Positions 1 to 9,093 of a DNA stretch of 64,000 nt are shown here, piece after piece. Positions within the stretch are counted from its first letter, which is position 1; every line of letters starts with the position of its first letter. The notes beneath the pieces are model-generated. The model worked only from the letters and a program-made list of their open reading frames with translations. It had not been told where the DNA came from and searched no databases. Origin of the DNA: Xanthomonas arboricola (GTDB lineage: Bacteria > Pseudomonadota > Gammaproteobacteria > Xanthomonadales > Xanthomonadaceae); assembly GCF_003353015.1 (NCBI RefSeq), contig NZ_QREM01000007.1, positions 340,586-404,585 on the forward strand, written 5' to 3'. Both the position numbers and the translations under genes were made by a program.

Positions 1-22
1 TGCATGTAGCCCGCTGCCTTCA

Positions 23-54
23 GAAGACGTAGCACCGTAAAGACGTAGCACCGT
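23..54. repeat. Exact 16-bp tandem duplication
   Basis: The unit AAGACGTAGCACCGTA occurs twice back to back (23-38 and 39-54). A related TAGCACCCTA follows at 121-130. It abuts the inverted repeat at 59-146 and looks like part of a repetitive intergenic element. Confidence 0.8.
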
Positions 55-58
55 AGGA

Positions 59-146
59 GCGCGCTTGCGCGCGATGGGGCGTTACCGGGAAAGGATCCTC
101 ACCGACAATGCCCCAGCGCGTAGCACCCTATCGCGCGCAAGCGCGC
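59..146. repeat. REP-like inverted repeat
   Basis: GCGCGCTTGCGCGCGAT (59-75) is repeated exactly in inverted orientation at 130-146, with a 54-base spacer. This is a dispersed palindromic element of the kind common between Xanthomonas genes. The rest of 1-259 shows no gene I can support. Confidence 0.6.
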
Positions 147-259
147 AACTGCAGGCACGACCGCCCGCCATAAAGCACAGCCAGGCTGGAGCCCCGACGC
201 GGATACCGAGATCCCCGACCCGCACGGTCACGCAGGCGTCGCGGACACCTGCAGGTTGC

Positions 260-1144
260 TCATGCGGACAAGGCCTGGCGCGGATCCTGGCCCGGCTCCA
301 CATGCACGTACAGCACCGGCAGCCCGTGCGCTTCCAGCACCGCGGCCATTTGCCGCTGGCGCGAGAGGAATTGTTCGTACACCCCGCGCAGGCGCTCGCA
401 ATCCTCGCGGTCGTGCGCGTAGTAATCACACCAGCCGGCCGGGTCGAACAGCGCGATGCGCACTTCGCCCTCGATATAGCGCAGCACCGGCTCGGGCGGC
501 TGTTCCAGCCACTCGTCGGTGTGCGGCGCAAGCAGGGCGGCTTCGATCAGTGGCCATAACGGCGCCAGGCCCTGGTTGTCGTACTGCATCGAGATCATCG
601 CCGCCAGATCGTGCGCGGTGAGATAACGCGCATGCTCGATGCGTGCGCCGAAGCTTTCCTGCGCCAGCAGCGCGGTATCGGCTTGCGCCATGCCCTGGGC
701 CAGCAGCACCTCTTCCATCGCATCGGCCACCTTCGCCACGGTCTGCGGATCGCCGGAGAGCAGGAACGGCAGCACGCGCAGGCCGCCGCCGGTCAGCTGG
801 GCGTCGGCCTGGAAGGGCAGGGGAATCTCGCCCTGGGCATCGGCGCCAAACGCCAGCACGCGCGGACCCTGGTCGCGCCCGGGCGCACGTGCCTGCAGCT
901 CCTCCAGCCGGCGATGCAGCGGCCAGCCCGGCCGCAGCACTTCGGCCGGGTCGAAATGCGCCATTGCCACGCTGAGCTCAAGCTCGCGGATGTCGGGGAC
1001 CCATTGCGCCAGGTCGCGGCCGATGCGTTCGGCCAGCATGCCGGCCTGTTCCGGCGCCAGGGCGCCGCGCTCGGGGGCGGTGCCGCCCGTCAGTTCCAGC
1101 GCCATCACACCCATGGCGGTCACGCGGTGTTCGGTCTTGCTCAT
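260..1144 (-). CDS. Conserved protein of unknown function
   Basis: A 294-residue soluble protein with no signal peptide, membrane segment or catalytic motif that I recognise. It is acidic and rich in Leu and Ala. A conserved-looking C-terminal half contains paired aromatic and acidic residues (DPAGWCDYYAHDREDCERLR). I chose the ATG at 1144; two further in-frame ATGs lie seven codons upstream at 1165, and one lies downstream. It is divergent from the thiolase gene, with about 100 bases between them. Frame length and codon use support a real gene. I infer no function. Confidence 0.7.
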   Translation of the reverse strand: MSKTEHRVTAMGVMALELTGGTAPERGALAPEQAGMLAERIGRDLAQWVPDIRELELSVAMAHFDPAEVLRPGWPLHRRLEELQARAPGRDQGPRVLAFGADAQGEIPLPFQADAQLTGGGLRVLPFLLSGDPQTVAKVADAMEEVLLAQGMAQADTALLAQESFGARIEHARYLTAHDLAAMISMQYDNQGLAPLWPLIEAALLAPHTDEWLEQPPEPVLRYIEGEVRIALFDPAGWCDYYAHDREDCERLRGVYEQFLSRQRQMAAVLEAHGLPVLYVHVEPGQDPRQALSA

Positions 1145-1247
1145 GATTCGCGGTTGGCCCATCACGGGGTCGAAGCTACACTGCGGCCATTATGCCTGCC
1201 GGCCCTGTGCAGGCCATGTCCCCGAGTCCTCCATGCCAGGTCAACCG

Positions 1248-2528
1248 ATGCCCGCAGCCCGTCCCGTCGCCATCCTGGGTGGCGTTCGTATCCCGTTCTG
1301 TCGTCAGAACACCGCTTATGCGGACGTAGGCAACCTGGGCATGTCGGTGCGCACGCTGGGCGCGCTGGTCGAGCGCTTCGGGCTGCATGGCCAGCAACTG
1401 GGCGAAGTGGCGATGGGGGCGGTGATCAAGCACTCCTCGGACTGGAACCTGGCCCGCGAGGCGGCGCTGTCGTCCGGGCTGTCGCCGCTGACGCCGGGCA
1501 TCACCCTGCAGCGCGCCTGCGGCACCAGCCTGGATTCGGTAATCACCATCGCCAACAAGATCGCGCTGGGCCAGATCGATTCGGGCATCGGCGGCGGCTC
1601 GGACACGACCTCGGAGGTGCCGATCGTCTATGGCAAGAAGCTGCGCGCGCGGCTGATGGCCGCCAACCGCGCAAAGGCCACCGGCGACAAGCTCAAGGCC
1701 CTGCTGCGCGGCTTCAAGCTGAGCGAACTCAAGCCCGAATTTCCGGGCGTGGCCGAGCCGCGCACCGGCAAGAGCATGGGCGACCACTGCGAGGACATGG
1801 CCAAGCAATGGAACATCTCGCGCGATTCGCAGGACGAATGGGCGGTGTCCTCGCACCACAAGCTGGCTGCCGCCTATGAGCGCGGCTTCTTCGACTCGCT
1901 GGTCGCGCCGTTCCGCGGCGTCTCGCGCGACAACATCCTGCGCGCCGACACCTCGCTGGAAAAGCTGGCCACGCTGCGCCCGGCGTTCGACAAGAGTTCC
2001 GGCCGTGGCACGCTGACCGCAGCCAATTCCACCCCGCTGACCGACGGCGCTGCGGCAGTGCTGCTGTCCAGCGAAGCCTGGGCGCTGGCGCACGGCCACA
2101 CCCCGATGGCCTACCTGCGCGATGCGCAGGTGTCGGCGGTGGATTTCGTGCATGGCGAAGGCCTGCTGATGGCGCCGACCATTGCGGTGCCGCAGATGCT
2201 GGCGCGCCAGGGCCTGACCCTGCAGGACTTCGACATCTACGAAATCCACGAGGCGTTCGCCGCCCAGGTGCTGTGCACGCTGCGCGCCTGGGAAAGCGAG
2301 GATTACTGCCGCAATCGCCTGGGGCTGGAGGCGCCGCTGGGCCGTATCGACCCGGACAAGATCAACCCGCTGGGCTCGTCGCTGGCCACCGGCCACCCGT
2401 TCGCCGCCACCGGCGCGCGCGTGGTGGCCACCGCCGCCAAGCAGCTGGAGGAGCGCGGCGGCGGCCGCGCGCTGATTTCGATCTGCACCGCCGGCGGCAT
2501 GGGCGTGGTGGCCATCGTCGAGCGCTGA
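1248..2528 (+). CDS. Acetyl-CoA C-acyltransferase (thiolase, FadI-like)
   Basis: About 426 residues, a thiolase-superfamily enzyme that cleaves or forms 3-ketoacyl-CoA in fatty acid oxidation. The N-terminal VAILGGVRIPFCR is the classic thiolase start. The nucleophilic Cys lies in the QRACGTSLDS segment near residue 90. The C-terminal half carries the EIHEAFAAQ motif and a GHPFAATGAR motif (His active site), and ends near ICTAGGMGVV with the second catalytic Cys. The start at 1248 has a weak AGG upstream; an in-frame ATG at 1233 is the alternative. The open frame runs further upstream but antisense to the neighbouring gene. Substrate chain length cannot be told from sequence. Confidence 0.92.
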   Translation: MPAARPVAILGGVRIPFCRQNTAYADVGNLGMSVRTLGALVERFGLHGQQLGEVAMGAVIKHSSDWNLAREAALSSGLSPLTPGITLQRACGTSLDSVITIANKIALGQIDSGIGGGSDTTSEVPIVYGKKLRARLMAANRAKATGDKLKALLRGFKLSELKPEFPGVAEPRTGKSMGDHCEDMAKQWNISRDSQDEWAVSSHHKLAAAYERGFFDSLVAPFRGVSRDNILRADTSLEKLATLRPAFDKSSGRGTLTAANSTPLTDGAAAVLLSSEAWALAHGHTPMAYLRDAQVSAVDFVHGEGLLMAPTIAVPQMLARQGLTLQDFDIYEIHEAFAAQVLCTLRAWESEDYCRNRLGLEAPLGRIDPDKINPLGSSLATGHPFAATGARVVATAAKQLEERGGGRALISICTAGGMGVVAIVER

Positions 2529-2544
2529 CGCTGCTGCGCAGCGA

Positions 2545-2636
2545 GGGATTGGGCATTCGGGATTGGGGATTCGCAAAAGCAGAAGCGGAAACCTGGTTTT
2601 TACAAATCCCGAATTTCTAATCCCCAATCCCCAACC
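2545..2636. repeat. Imperfect inverted repeat in intergenic spacer
   Basis: A G/T-rich block with GGGATTGGGGATTCG (around 2558-2573) is mirrored by CCCGAATTTCTAATCCCCAATCCCC (about 2608-2632) across an AT-rich centre. The transcript could fold into a long hairpin downstream of the thiolase gene. Attenuator or dispersed repeat are both possible. Confidence 0.5.
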
Positions 2637-2651
2637 TGCAAGGATGCATGG

Positions 2652-3193
2652 ATGCCGAACATTGATTCGCGCGAACCCGCTACCCCTATCTGCCTCCGGC
2701 GCACGCTGCCGTGTGGTGCGAGGGCGATGTGCTGGTGTGCACGCCGGGCGCCGATCTGCCGCCGCGGTGCATCAAGTGCAATGCGCCGGCCGACACTTCG
2801 CCGCGCCGCTACATCTTCCATTGGCACCACCCGGCGATCTACCTGGCGCTGCTGATGGGCGTATTGCCGTACCTGATCCTGGCCATCGTGCTGCGCAAGC
2901 GCGCCGCGCATGTGGTGACCTTATGCCTGCAGCACGAGCGGCGCCGGGTGCGCTGTGCGGTCATCGCCAGAGCGTCGGTGTTGCCATTGCTGGCAGGTGG
3001 CCTGGCGCTGGATGGCGCGATCGGCTGGCTGGCCGGCGCGGGCGTGATGGCAGTCATGCTGTTGATCGGCAGACTGGGTTCGCGTGTCTTGTCGCCGCAC
3101 TCGGTCGACGATGCGCAGTCGCGTTTCCTGGGCGCCTGCGATGCGTTCTTGCACGAGTTGCCGGCGCCACCCCGGCGCGCACGCGATTGGTAA
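2652..3193 (+). pseudogene. Small membrane protein with probable N-terminal frameshift
   Basis: The downstream frame (GTG 2711 to 3193, 160 residues) encodes a CxxC-containing start (PPRCIKCNAPA) and then two hydrophobic segments: residues about 43-60 (YLALLMGVLPYLILAIVL), and a Leu/Ala/Gly-rich stretch near 85-117. Upstream, the ATG at 2652 opens a different frame, MPNIDSREP. The sequence just before GTG 2711 reads RYPYLPPAHAAV in the downstream frame, so the natural protein probably began MPNIDSREPxYPYLPPAHAAV. One base appears to be missing near 2676-2681. Alternatively the gene simply starts at GTG 2711. Function unknown. Confidence 0.6.
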
Positions 3194-3300
3194 TTTGTGG
3201 CGGTGCGCCTGCACACGCCTTCAGAGCGGTTGTGCGTCTCGCTCCTGCAGATCTCCCGGCAAACCGGTAAACCTGTGTAGCGGTTCTCGCGTGCAGACGC

Positions 3301-3345
3301 GGACAAAGCAAAAGCCCCGGACAGGCCGGGGCTTTTGCTTTGTCC
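3301..3345. terminator. Bidirectional intrinsic terminator
   Basis: A perfect 20-bp stem (3301-3320 with 3326-3345) has a 5-base loop. The GC-rich core is flanked by A and T runs, so it works in both directions. It lies between the plus-strand membrane protein gene and the convergent hemY. Confidence 0.9.
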
Positions 3346-3379
3346 GCGCAGCATTGCCTTACCGATCAGACCCCAGCGA

Positions 3380-4645
3380 TCAAGGCAGGCGATCGTCCGG
3401 TGCGAGCGGGTCGGCCGGCGGCGTTGGGTATGCCGATACGATCGGCCCGCGCAGCGACTGCTGCGGCAGGCCCTCGTGCACCGGCTCGCCGCGTGCGGCG
3501 CGCAGGGCATTGGCGTAGCAGTGCTGCGCGGACAGCAGATCACCCGCGGCGGCAAAGCCGTGGCCAAGCTCTTCCCAAGCCTCGCTGCCTGCGCCATTGG
3601 CCACCGCGCGATGCAGGAACTCTTCGGCCTGCGACCACTGCTGCTGGTGCCGTGCCAGGCGTGCAAGGGTCAGCAGCAGGCCCGGGCTGTCCGGGTACTG
3701 GGTCAGCCAACGCTGCGCACTGGCGCGGCGTGAATCGTATTTTTCCAATGGCAGCACGCCGTACAGACGCACCAGCGATTCGTCCCACTGCGCGTCCAGC
3801 GCCTGTTCCAGGCTGTGCACCGCCGCGTCGTCCCAGTGCAGCACCGCCGCGCGCTGTGCGTAGGCGCCCACCACCGCGGGATAGGTACGCAGTGGTTTGG
3901 GCAGTGCTTCCCAGCGTTCGGCCAGGGCATTGGCATCGCCGGCCTGCAACAGCGTCTGCTCGGCCAGTGTGGCTTCCAGTGTGGCGTAGGCCTCCGGTGC
4001 CAGCACCGCCTGCTGACGCAATGCGCCGAGCTGGCCATAGGCCTCGTCGGCACGCCCGATCTGCGCCAGGGCATGCGTGCGCAGCAGCAGCCCGCGTGCC
4101 GGCAGCGGCTGCGCGTTGGCAGCATCGAGGGCGTTGATCGCTTCGACCGGGCGTTCCCGCGCCAGATGTCGTTCGCCCTGCAGCAACGCATGCGCGGTGG
4201 GATCGCGTTCGGCCAATTGCTGGGCCAGCGCGTTGGCCGCCACCGCATCGCCGCGTGCATCGGCAACCCGCACCGCACTGGCCAGGGCGATGCCGCTGAC
4301 GTCGGCATCCTCGCTGGCGTTGACCAACAGGCGCTCGGCACGCTGCCACTGGCCATGATCGGCTGCGCGCAGGCCTTCGATCAGGCGGGCGCGGCCCTTC
4401 TTGCGGCGGTACTTGCCCCAGACCCGGAACGGCAGGCTGACCAGCGTCCACACCAGCCACAGCACCAGCAGCGCGATGACCAGGATCAGCAGCGCCTGTG
4501 GCATGGCGGCGCGATAGTCGTTGCCGCCGACGCTGACCACCACATTGCCCAGGTCGTAACTGGTCTGATGCGACAGCCATTGCGCACCGAGCACGCCCAA
4601 CGCCACGGCAACCAACAGGATCAAGACGGTACGCAACACTTTCAT
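3380..4645 (-). CDS. hemY: HemY, TPR membrane protein of heme biosynthesis
   Basis: 421 residues, matching the proteobacterial HemY family (not the unrelated protoporphyrinogen oxidase also called HemY). Two N-terminal membrane helices (about residues 5-23 and 50-72) flank a short periplasmic segment with the family sequence SYDLGNVVVSVGGNDY. A long alpha-helical TPR region follows (for example ALAQIGRADEAYGQLGALRQ). It is last in a hemD-hemX-hemY operon, and its ATG overlaps the hemX stop (4642-4645). The precise biochemical role is not established in the family; it is thought to help organise late tetrapyrrole steps. Confidence 0.93.
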   Translation of the reverse strand: MKVLRTVLILLVAVALGVLGAQWLSHQTSYDLGNVVVSVGGNDYRAAMPQALLILVIALLVLWLVWTLVSLPFRVWGKYRRKKGRARLIEGLRAADHGQWQRAERLLVNASEDADVSGIALASAVRVADARGDAVAANALAQQLAERDPTAHALLQGERHLARERPVEAINALDAANAQPLPARGLLLRTHALAQIGRADEAYGQLGALRQQAVLAPEAYATLEATLAEQTLLQAGDANALAERWEALPKPLRTYPAVVGAYAQRAAVLHWDDAAVHSLEQALDAQWDESLVRLYGVLPLEKYDSRRASAQRWLTQYPDSPGLLLTLARLARHQQQWSQAEEFLHRAVANGAGSEAWEELGHGFAAAGDLLSAQHCYANALRAARGEPVHEGLPQQSLRGPIVSAYPTPPADPLAPDDRLP

Positions 4646-5619
4646 TGGGTGGATCTCCCTTCACGCATGGCCTGCAGTTGCAGCAGGGTGGTGCCCAGTT
4701 CCGGCAGGCTCGGACGCAGTGGCGCTTGTTGCAGCGCGCGCAGGCGCGTACGCGCCTGGCGACGTTGTGGCGAATCCGGCCATAGCCGGGTGGTCCAGGT
4801 GTCCACGCGGCGCAGCGATTGCGCAAAGCCGGCGACATCGCCGCGCTCGGCTGCGGCGCGCGCCAGGCTGACTTCGATCTGCAGCGCATCGCGCGCGGCG
4901 TGGCGGTCGCCGCCGGTCAGCAGCGCATCGCCACGGCTGGGACGGATATCCACCAGCGGTGCCAGCGCTTGCTGCCACCACGGCTGGGCCGCGTCGTTGT
5001 CCTTGACTGTCTGTTCGGGCAGGCGCTGCAGGTCGCCGGCCAGCTGATCCAGGGTTTGACCAGCCTGCGCCTGCGGACCGGCGCCGAGGCGATCCAGTGC
5101 ATCGCGTTCCTGCACCAGCGCCTGGCGCAGATTGAGATAGCCGGGGTCGTCGATGCCGTTGAGTGCGGCATTGGCCAGCGCGTAGGCACGGCGGGCGCCG
5201 TCGGCGTCGCCGGCGATGCTCAGCCGCTGCTGGCCAAGCCGCAGCAGCAGTTCCACCTCATCCAGCCGCAGCGCCTGCGCACCGTGGCGGTTGGGATCGG
5301 CAAGCTTTTGCACGGTTTCCTCGAGCAGGGCGCTGCGCTGGCCCAGGCCGAGCATCTCGTCGCGCAGCACGCGGTTGGTGGCTGCCGCATCCGCCAGGCG
5401 TTCATTGGCCAGGCGTTGGTCGCGGCGCAGCGTCTCCAGCATCTGCTGGGTGCCATCCCAGCGCTGCTGCTGCGCCTCGGCGGCCTGCAACTGCGCGCTC
5501 TGATAGCCCTGCCATGCGCGCCAACCGAGGAACAGCGCCACGCCCACGGCAGCCAGCGCGACCACGAGCAGCAGCCATGCCAGGGGAAAGCGTCGCGTGG
5601 AAGCGGGCAGTTCGGTCAT
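4642..5619 (-). CDS. hemX: HemX-like membrane protein
   Basis: 325 residues of the HemX family, often annotated as uroporphyrinogen-III C-methyltransferase although it lacks the SAM-methyltransferase fold. One N-terminal membrane helix (residues about 12-31, LAWLLLVVALAAVGVALFLG) is followed by a coiled-coil-prone stretch rich in Gln, Ala and Arg, then a periplasmic helical domain with the family-like ADPNRHGAQALRLDEVELLLRL region. It lies between hemD and hemY in the same orientation, and its stop overlaps hemY by four bases, which suggests translational coupling. The role is probably structural or regulatory rather than catalytic. Confidence 0.9.
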   Translation of the reverse strand: MTELPASTRRFPLAWLLLVVALAAVGVALFLGWRAWQGYQSAQLQAAEAQQQRWDGTQQMLETLRRDQRLANERLADAAATNRVLRDEMLGLGQRSALLEETVQKLADPNRHGAQALRLDEVELLLRLGQQRLSIAGDADGARRAYALANAALNGIDDPGYLNLRQALVQERDALDRLGAGPQAQAGQTLDQLAGDLQRLPEQTVKDNDAAQPWWQQALAPLVDIRPSRGDALLTGGDRHAARDALQIEVSLARAAAERGDVAGFAQSLRRVDTWTTRLWPDSPQRRQARTRLRALQQAPLRPSLPELGTTLLQLQAMREGRSTQ

Positions 5620-5722
5620 TCGTCCATCCTCGCGCGGTCATGACGGGTGCAGGTGCCGCAGTCATCCGGCACAGCATGGCGTGCAGCGGCAGACAGCCGC
5701 AAGCCATGCTTGAGTTCCAAGT

Positions 5723-6499
5723 TCAGCAAGGTCGCGATGGTGTCACGATTGCGGCGGCGGCAGCGGCCAGTTGCTCGGGCAATGGGCCTGCGGCGCGCAC
5801 CGCATGCGTGAAGCCGGCAGCGTGGGCCGATTCCAGCATGCGTTCGCTGGAGGCCACCACCGGGCGTTGCCGCAATGCCTCGGTCAGCGATCCGGGCAAC
5901 TGCTGCAGCACCAGCGTCAGCGCCTCGGCGCTGCTCAGCGCCAGGACACATCCCGGCAGCGCATCGGCCAGCGCCTGCACTGACGAGGCGCGCAGGCGCA
6001 GCGCCACGCGCTGATAGACATCGGCGCGCAGGATGCGGGCGCCACGCTGCTCCAGGGCCGGCACCAGCATGCCGCGCCCGCCGGGGGCGGTGATCAGCCC
6101 GACCGCCTGCAGCGGTTGGTGGAACAGCGGCAGCGCGAGCAGGCCCTCGCTGTCCATGCGTGCCGGGCGTATCACCGTGTCGATGCCGCAGGCCTGCAGC
6201 GCGCGCGCGGTGCCGTCGCCCACGCTCACCCACTGCGCCTGCGCCGGCTGCTGCAGCTGCACCAGGCGATGCGCCGCATGCACCGCGGCCGGGCTGGTGA
6301 ACACCGCGATCGGCGCGTGCAAGGCCTGGTGCAGTGCGGCCAATACCTGCGGGGTGTGGTCGGTCTGCAGCCGCCACGGCGACAGCGCCAGCAACCGTCC
6401 GCCGTGCCGCGCGGCGGCCCGCCGCAGCGGCGCGTGTGCACCGCTGGGCCGCAGCGAGATCAGGGTCCAGGCGTCGGCAACCGGGGTGGGAGGTGTCAT
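5723..6499 (-). CDS. hemD: Uroporphyrinogen-III synthase
   Basis: 258 residues, which fits HemD. The enzyme cyclises hydroxymethylbilane with inversion of ring D to make uroporphyrinogen III, the branch point for heme, siroheme and cobalamin. Family signatures include the early ISLRPSGAH segment, FTSPAAVHA near residue 75, WVSVGDGTARAL near residue 105, and the C-terminal ALSSAEALT and PVVASSERMLESA motifs. The start at 6499 is the first ATG that gives the family length; the open frame continues upstream only as a shadow. First gene of hemD-hemX-hemY; hemC is not in the window. Confidence 0.92.
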   Translation of the reverse strand: MTPPTPVADAWTLISLRPSGAHAPLRRAAARHGGRLLALSPWRLQTDHTPQVLAALHQALHAPIAVFTSPAAVHAAHRLVQLQQPAQAQWVSVGDGTARALQACGIDTVIRPARMDSEGLLALPLFHQPLQAVGLITAPGGRGMLVPALEQRGARILRADVYQRVALRLRASSVQALADALPGCVLALSSAEALTLVLQQLPGSLTEALRQRPVVASSERMLESAHAAGFTHAVRAAGPLPEQLAAAAAAIVTPSRPC

Positions 6500-6709
6500 C
6501 CGGTGATTATGCGAGAGCCGTGACGCATCGGGGCGGCTGTCGCGCGCTGCGATGGCGCTGACGGCGACAGGATCCTCGCTTCTGGTCGCGCCTTGCGCGG
6601 CGGCTTGGTGCGCTGCCTGCGTTTCTGCGGCCAGAACCTCGTCCCCGGGGCCCTGCCATCGAGGGCTTCCGCCCACGCTCCGCCACGACAATCGAGCCGG
6701 AGTGGCGCC

Positions 6710-7519
6710 GTGATCAAGTCCTACCTCATCAACATGCAGCGCAGCGGCGACCGCCTGCAGGCGATGACGGCGCGGTTCCAGGCGCTGGGCCTGCCGTTCG
6801 AGCGGATTGCCGCGGTCGATGGCGCCACCCTGACGCCCGCGCAGATCGCCGACTTCGTACGCGAGCGGCCGCTGGAGGGCTCCGGCGATACATTCAGCAG
6901 CGGCCCGCGCAAGTGGACCGCCTCCAACATCGGCTGCTTCCTGAGCCATCAGGCCGCGTGGCGCATCGCAGCCGACTCCGACGACGCCTATACCGCGATC
7001 TTCGAAGACGACATGCATCTGTCCGATGCGCTGCCGGCGCTGCTGCGCAGCAGCGAGTGGCTGCCGGGCGGCAACAGCATCGTGCGGCTGGAACCGTCCT
7101 ACAACCGCATCAGGCTCGACGCCAAGGTCGCCGAGGTCGCCGGGCGGCAGCTGCGCCTGGTACGTCCCTCGACCCATCAACACTGCTGGCCGGTCTGCGC
7201 CGGGGCGCTGCTCCTCAGTCGCGAGGCCGCGCGCCTGCTGCTGGCAGCCGAAGTGCGCTGGCACACCATGGCCGACATTTTCCTGTTCGGCTGGAACGAA
7301 TCACCGGTCGCACGGCAACTGTCCACCTATCAGCTGTCGCCGGCCGCCTGCATCCAGGACAAGTTCTTCCACGCCGCTCCGGAGCAGATCGTGTTCACCA
7401 GCACCATCGATGCGCCGCTGACGCAGGCGCAGAGGCAGCGCAGCGCGCAGTGGAGGGCCAAGGACACCGCGTTGCTGCGGGTGGCGCAGGGCTATCGCAA
7501 GGTCGTGTTTGCGCCTTGA
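6710..7519 (+). CDS. Glycosyltransferase family 25 (LPS biosynthesis type)
   Basis: 269 residues from a GTG start. The N-terminus IKSYLINMQRSGDRLQAM is the hallmark of GT25 (LPS core galactosyltransferase-like) proteins, followed by IAAVDGATLT. The acidic metal-binding motif is in AIFEDDMHLS near residue 104. It probably adds a hexose to LPS core or another glycan on the cytoplasmic face. The open frame extends upstream to 6593, but GTG 6710 is the start that fits the family. It is divergent from hemD across a 210-base spacer in which I saw no other gene. Confidence 0.85.
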   Translation: MIKSYLINMQRSGDRLQAMTARFQALGLPFERIAAVDGATLTPAQIADFVRERPLEGSGDTFSSGPRKWTASNIGCFLSHQAAWRIAADSDDAYTAIFEDDMHLSDALPALLRSSEWLPGGNSIVRLEPSYNRIRLDAKVAEVAGRQLRLVRPSTHQHCWPVCAGALLLSREAARLLLAAEVRWHTMADIFLFGWNESPVARQLSTYQLSPAACIQDKFFHAAPEQIVFTSTIDAPLTQAQRQRSAQWRAKDTALLRVAQGYRKVVFAP

Positions 7520-7658
7520 GCGGCGCGAGGGCGAAGGCGTACGACGAGACGGCGCTGAACGTGTTTCACCATGCGGTACCGCATGTATTTCAGTGCACAA
7601 GACGCTCGCGGAACATTGCGGCATGATGCCGCCCTTCGCCGTCTTCCAGCCTTCGCCG

Positions 7659-8129
7659 ATGACTCCTTCGTGCACGCTCGCATCCGCCCTGCAGTCGCTG
7701 CAGCAGCAGTTCATCGCCATGCCGCCGGTCCTGTCGATGGGCATTGCCGTCGACGGCCTGCATGACGGCGCATTGCGCTTGCGTGCGCCGCTGCAGGCCA
7801 ACGTCAACGACAAGGCCAATGCGTTCGGCGGCAGCCTGGCGTCGTTGATGACGCTGGCCAGCTGGGGCTGGCTGACGCTGCAGCTGCAACTGGCCGGGCA
7901 CAGCGCCGATGTCTACGTGGCCGACAGCCAGCTGCGCTACGTCGCCCCGGTCTATGAAGACCTGGTGGCCAATGCCGAACCGTCCGAACTCGGTAGCTGG
8001 GAGGGATTCCTGGCGACCTTCCGGCAGCGCGGCAAGGCGCGCATCGGCATGCGCGCGCAGATCGCGCTGGGCTCCGGCGCGGCGGCGGCCACCCTGAGCG
8101 GGCGCTTCGTGGCGTTTCCAAAACGGTAG
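7659..8129 (+). CDS. YiiD_C-type thioesterase
   Basis: About 156 residues with the hotdog-fold pattern of the putative thioesterase family related to the C-terminal domain of YiiD. AFGGSLASLMTLASWGWLTLQL is the conserved helix with the catalytic region, followed by the strands DVYVADSQLRYVAPVY. It probably hydrolyses an acyl-CoA or acyl-ACP of unknown chain length. The ATG at 7659 gives family length; ATGs at 7623 and 7626 would add 12 residues. Confidence 0.75.
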   Translation: MTPSCTLASALQSLQQQFIAMPPVLSMGIAVDGLHDGALRLRAPLQANVNDKANAFGGSLASLMTLASWGWLTLQLQLAGHSADVYVADSQLRYVAPVYEDLVANAEPSELGSWEGFLATFRQRGKARIGMRAQIALGSGAAAATLSGRFVAFPKR

Positions 8130-8157
8130 GATGCGTGCTGGACTTGGGGGAATGCGC

Positions 8158-8580
8158 ATGCGTGCAGTGATCGGGGCAATGCTGTTGCTCGTGCTGACGA
8201 TGGTCAGCGGGGGGGTGTCTGCCGGCAGCCGTGCCCAGGCGCGCGCGCTGGAAACCACCCAGGCCGCCTACACGGCCGCGGTGCGCTGGAGCGATTTCGA
8301 TGCCGCGCAGGGCTTTGTCGAGCCGACCTACGCCCAGGCGCATCCGCTCAGCGACCTGGAACGCTCGCGCTACGAACAGGTGCAGATCTCCGGCTACCGC
8401 GAGCTGCGGGTGGGCGAAGACGGCAATGGCGACCGGCGCCGCGAGGTCGAGCTGCGGGTGATCAACCGCAATACCCAGGCCGAACGGCTGGTGCGCAGCA
8501 TCGAGCTGTGGCGCTGGGACGCCGAGCACAAACGCTGGTGGCTGGCCAGCGGCCTGCCCGATCTGTGGCACGGCCAATAG
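8158..8580 (+). CDS. Small exported protein of unknown function
   Basis: About 140 residues. An N-terminal signal peptide (AVIGAMLLLVLTMVSGGVSAGS) is followed by an alpha/beta domain rich in Arg and Glu, with VQISGYRELRVGEDGNGDRR and a C-terminal tryptophan cluster (LWRWDAEHKRWWLASGLPD). The latter resembles the SnoaL/NTF2-like lipoprotein domains of Xanthomonadaceae. The GGGGGA run at 8146-8151 favours ATG 8158 over ATG 8152 or 8131. Probably periplasmic; function unknown. Confidence 0.7.
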   Translation: MRAVIGAMLLLVLTMVSGGVSAGSRAQARALETTQAAYTAAVRWSDFDAAQGFVEPTYAQAHPLSDLERSRYEQVQISGYRELRVGEDGNGDRRREVELRVINRNTQAERLVRSIELWRWDAEHKRWWLASGLPDLWHGQ

Positions 8581-8655
8581 CCCGCGCCAAGGGTGCTGGC
8601 CGTCGCGCGCACCAGCTGTGCGACAATTCCCGCCCGCTTGACTGACCCTGACCCC

Positions 8656-9093
8656 GTGAATTTCGAAGAGCTGCAGGCCTTTGTCGGCCGCAACCCCATG
8701 TTGTCGCTGGCCCTGGTGGGCCTGACCATCGCCCTGATCGTCACCGAGGTCGCGCGCCTGTTCCGTGGGTACCGCGCACTCAAGCCGGCCGAGCTGACCC
8801 GCCTGATCAACAGCGAGAACGCGCTGGTGATTGACCTGTCGCCGACTGCCGACTTCGAAAAAGGCCATATCGCCGGCAGCCGCAACGTGGCGCTGGCCAA
8901 GTTCGACCCGGCCGGCAAGCTGCTCGCCAACGCCAAGGCATCGCCGGTGGTGGTGGTGTGCCGCAACGGCACCGCCTCCGCAGGCGCGGCCAAGACGCTG
9001 AAGAAAGCCGGTTTCGAGCAGGTCTACTGGCTCGAGGGCGGCGTGGCCGCCTGGCAGATGGCCGAGCTGCCGCTGGTCAAGGGCCGCGCCTGA
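8656..9093 (+). CDS. Membrane-anchored rhodanese-like protein (YibN-like)
   Basis: 145 residues from GTG. One N-terminal membrane helix (about residues 15-33) is followed by a single rhodanese domain with IDLSPTADFEKGHIAGSRNV and the active-site loop VVCRNGTAS (persulfide-forming Cys near residue 99). It lies just upstream of secB and gpsA. In Escherichia coli yibN-grxC-secB-gpsA are neighbours; here grxC is absent and the gap to secB is 111 bases. The likely role is sulfur transfer or redox at the inner membrane. Confidence 0.87.
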   Translation: MNFEELQAFVGRNPMLSLALVGLTIALIVTEVARLFRGYRALKPAELTRLINSENALVIDLSPTADFEKGHIAGSRNVALAKFDPAGKLLANAKASPVVVVCRNGTASAGAAKTLKKAGFEQVYWLEGGVAAWQMAELPLVKGRA

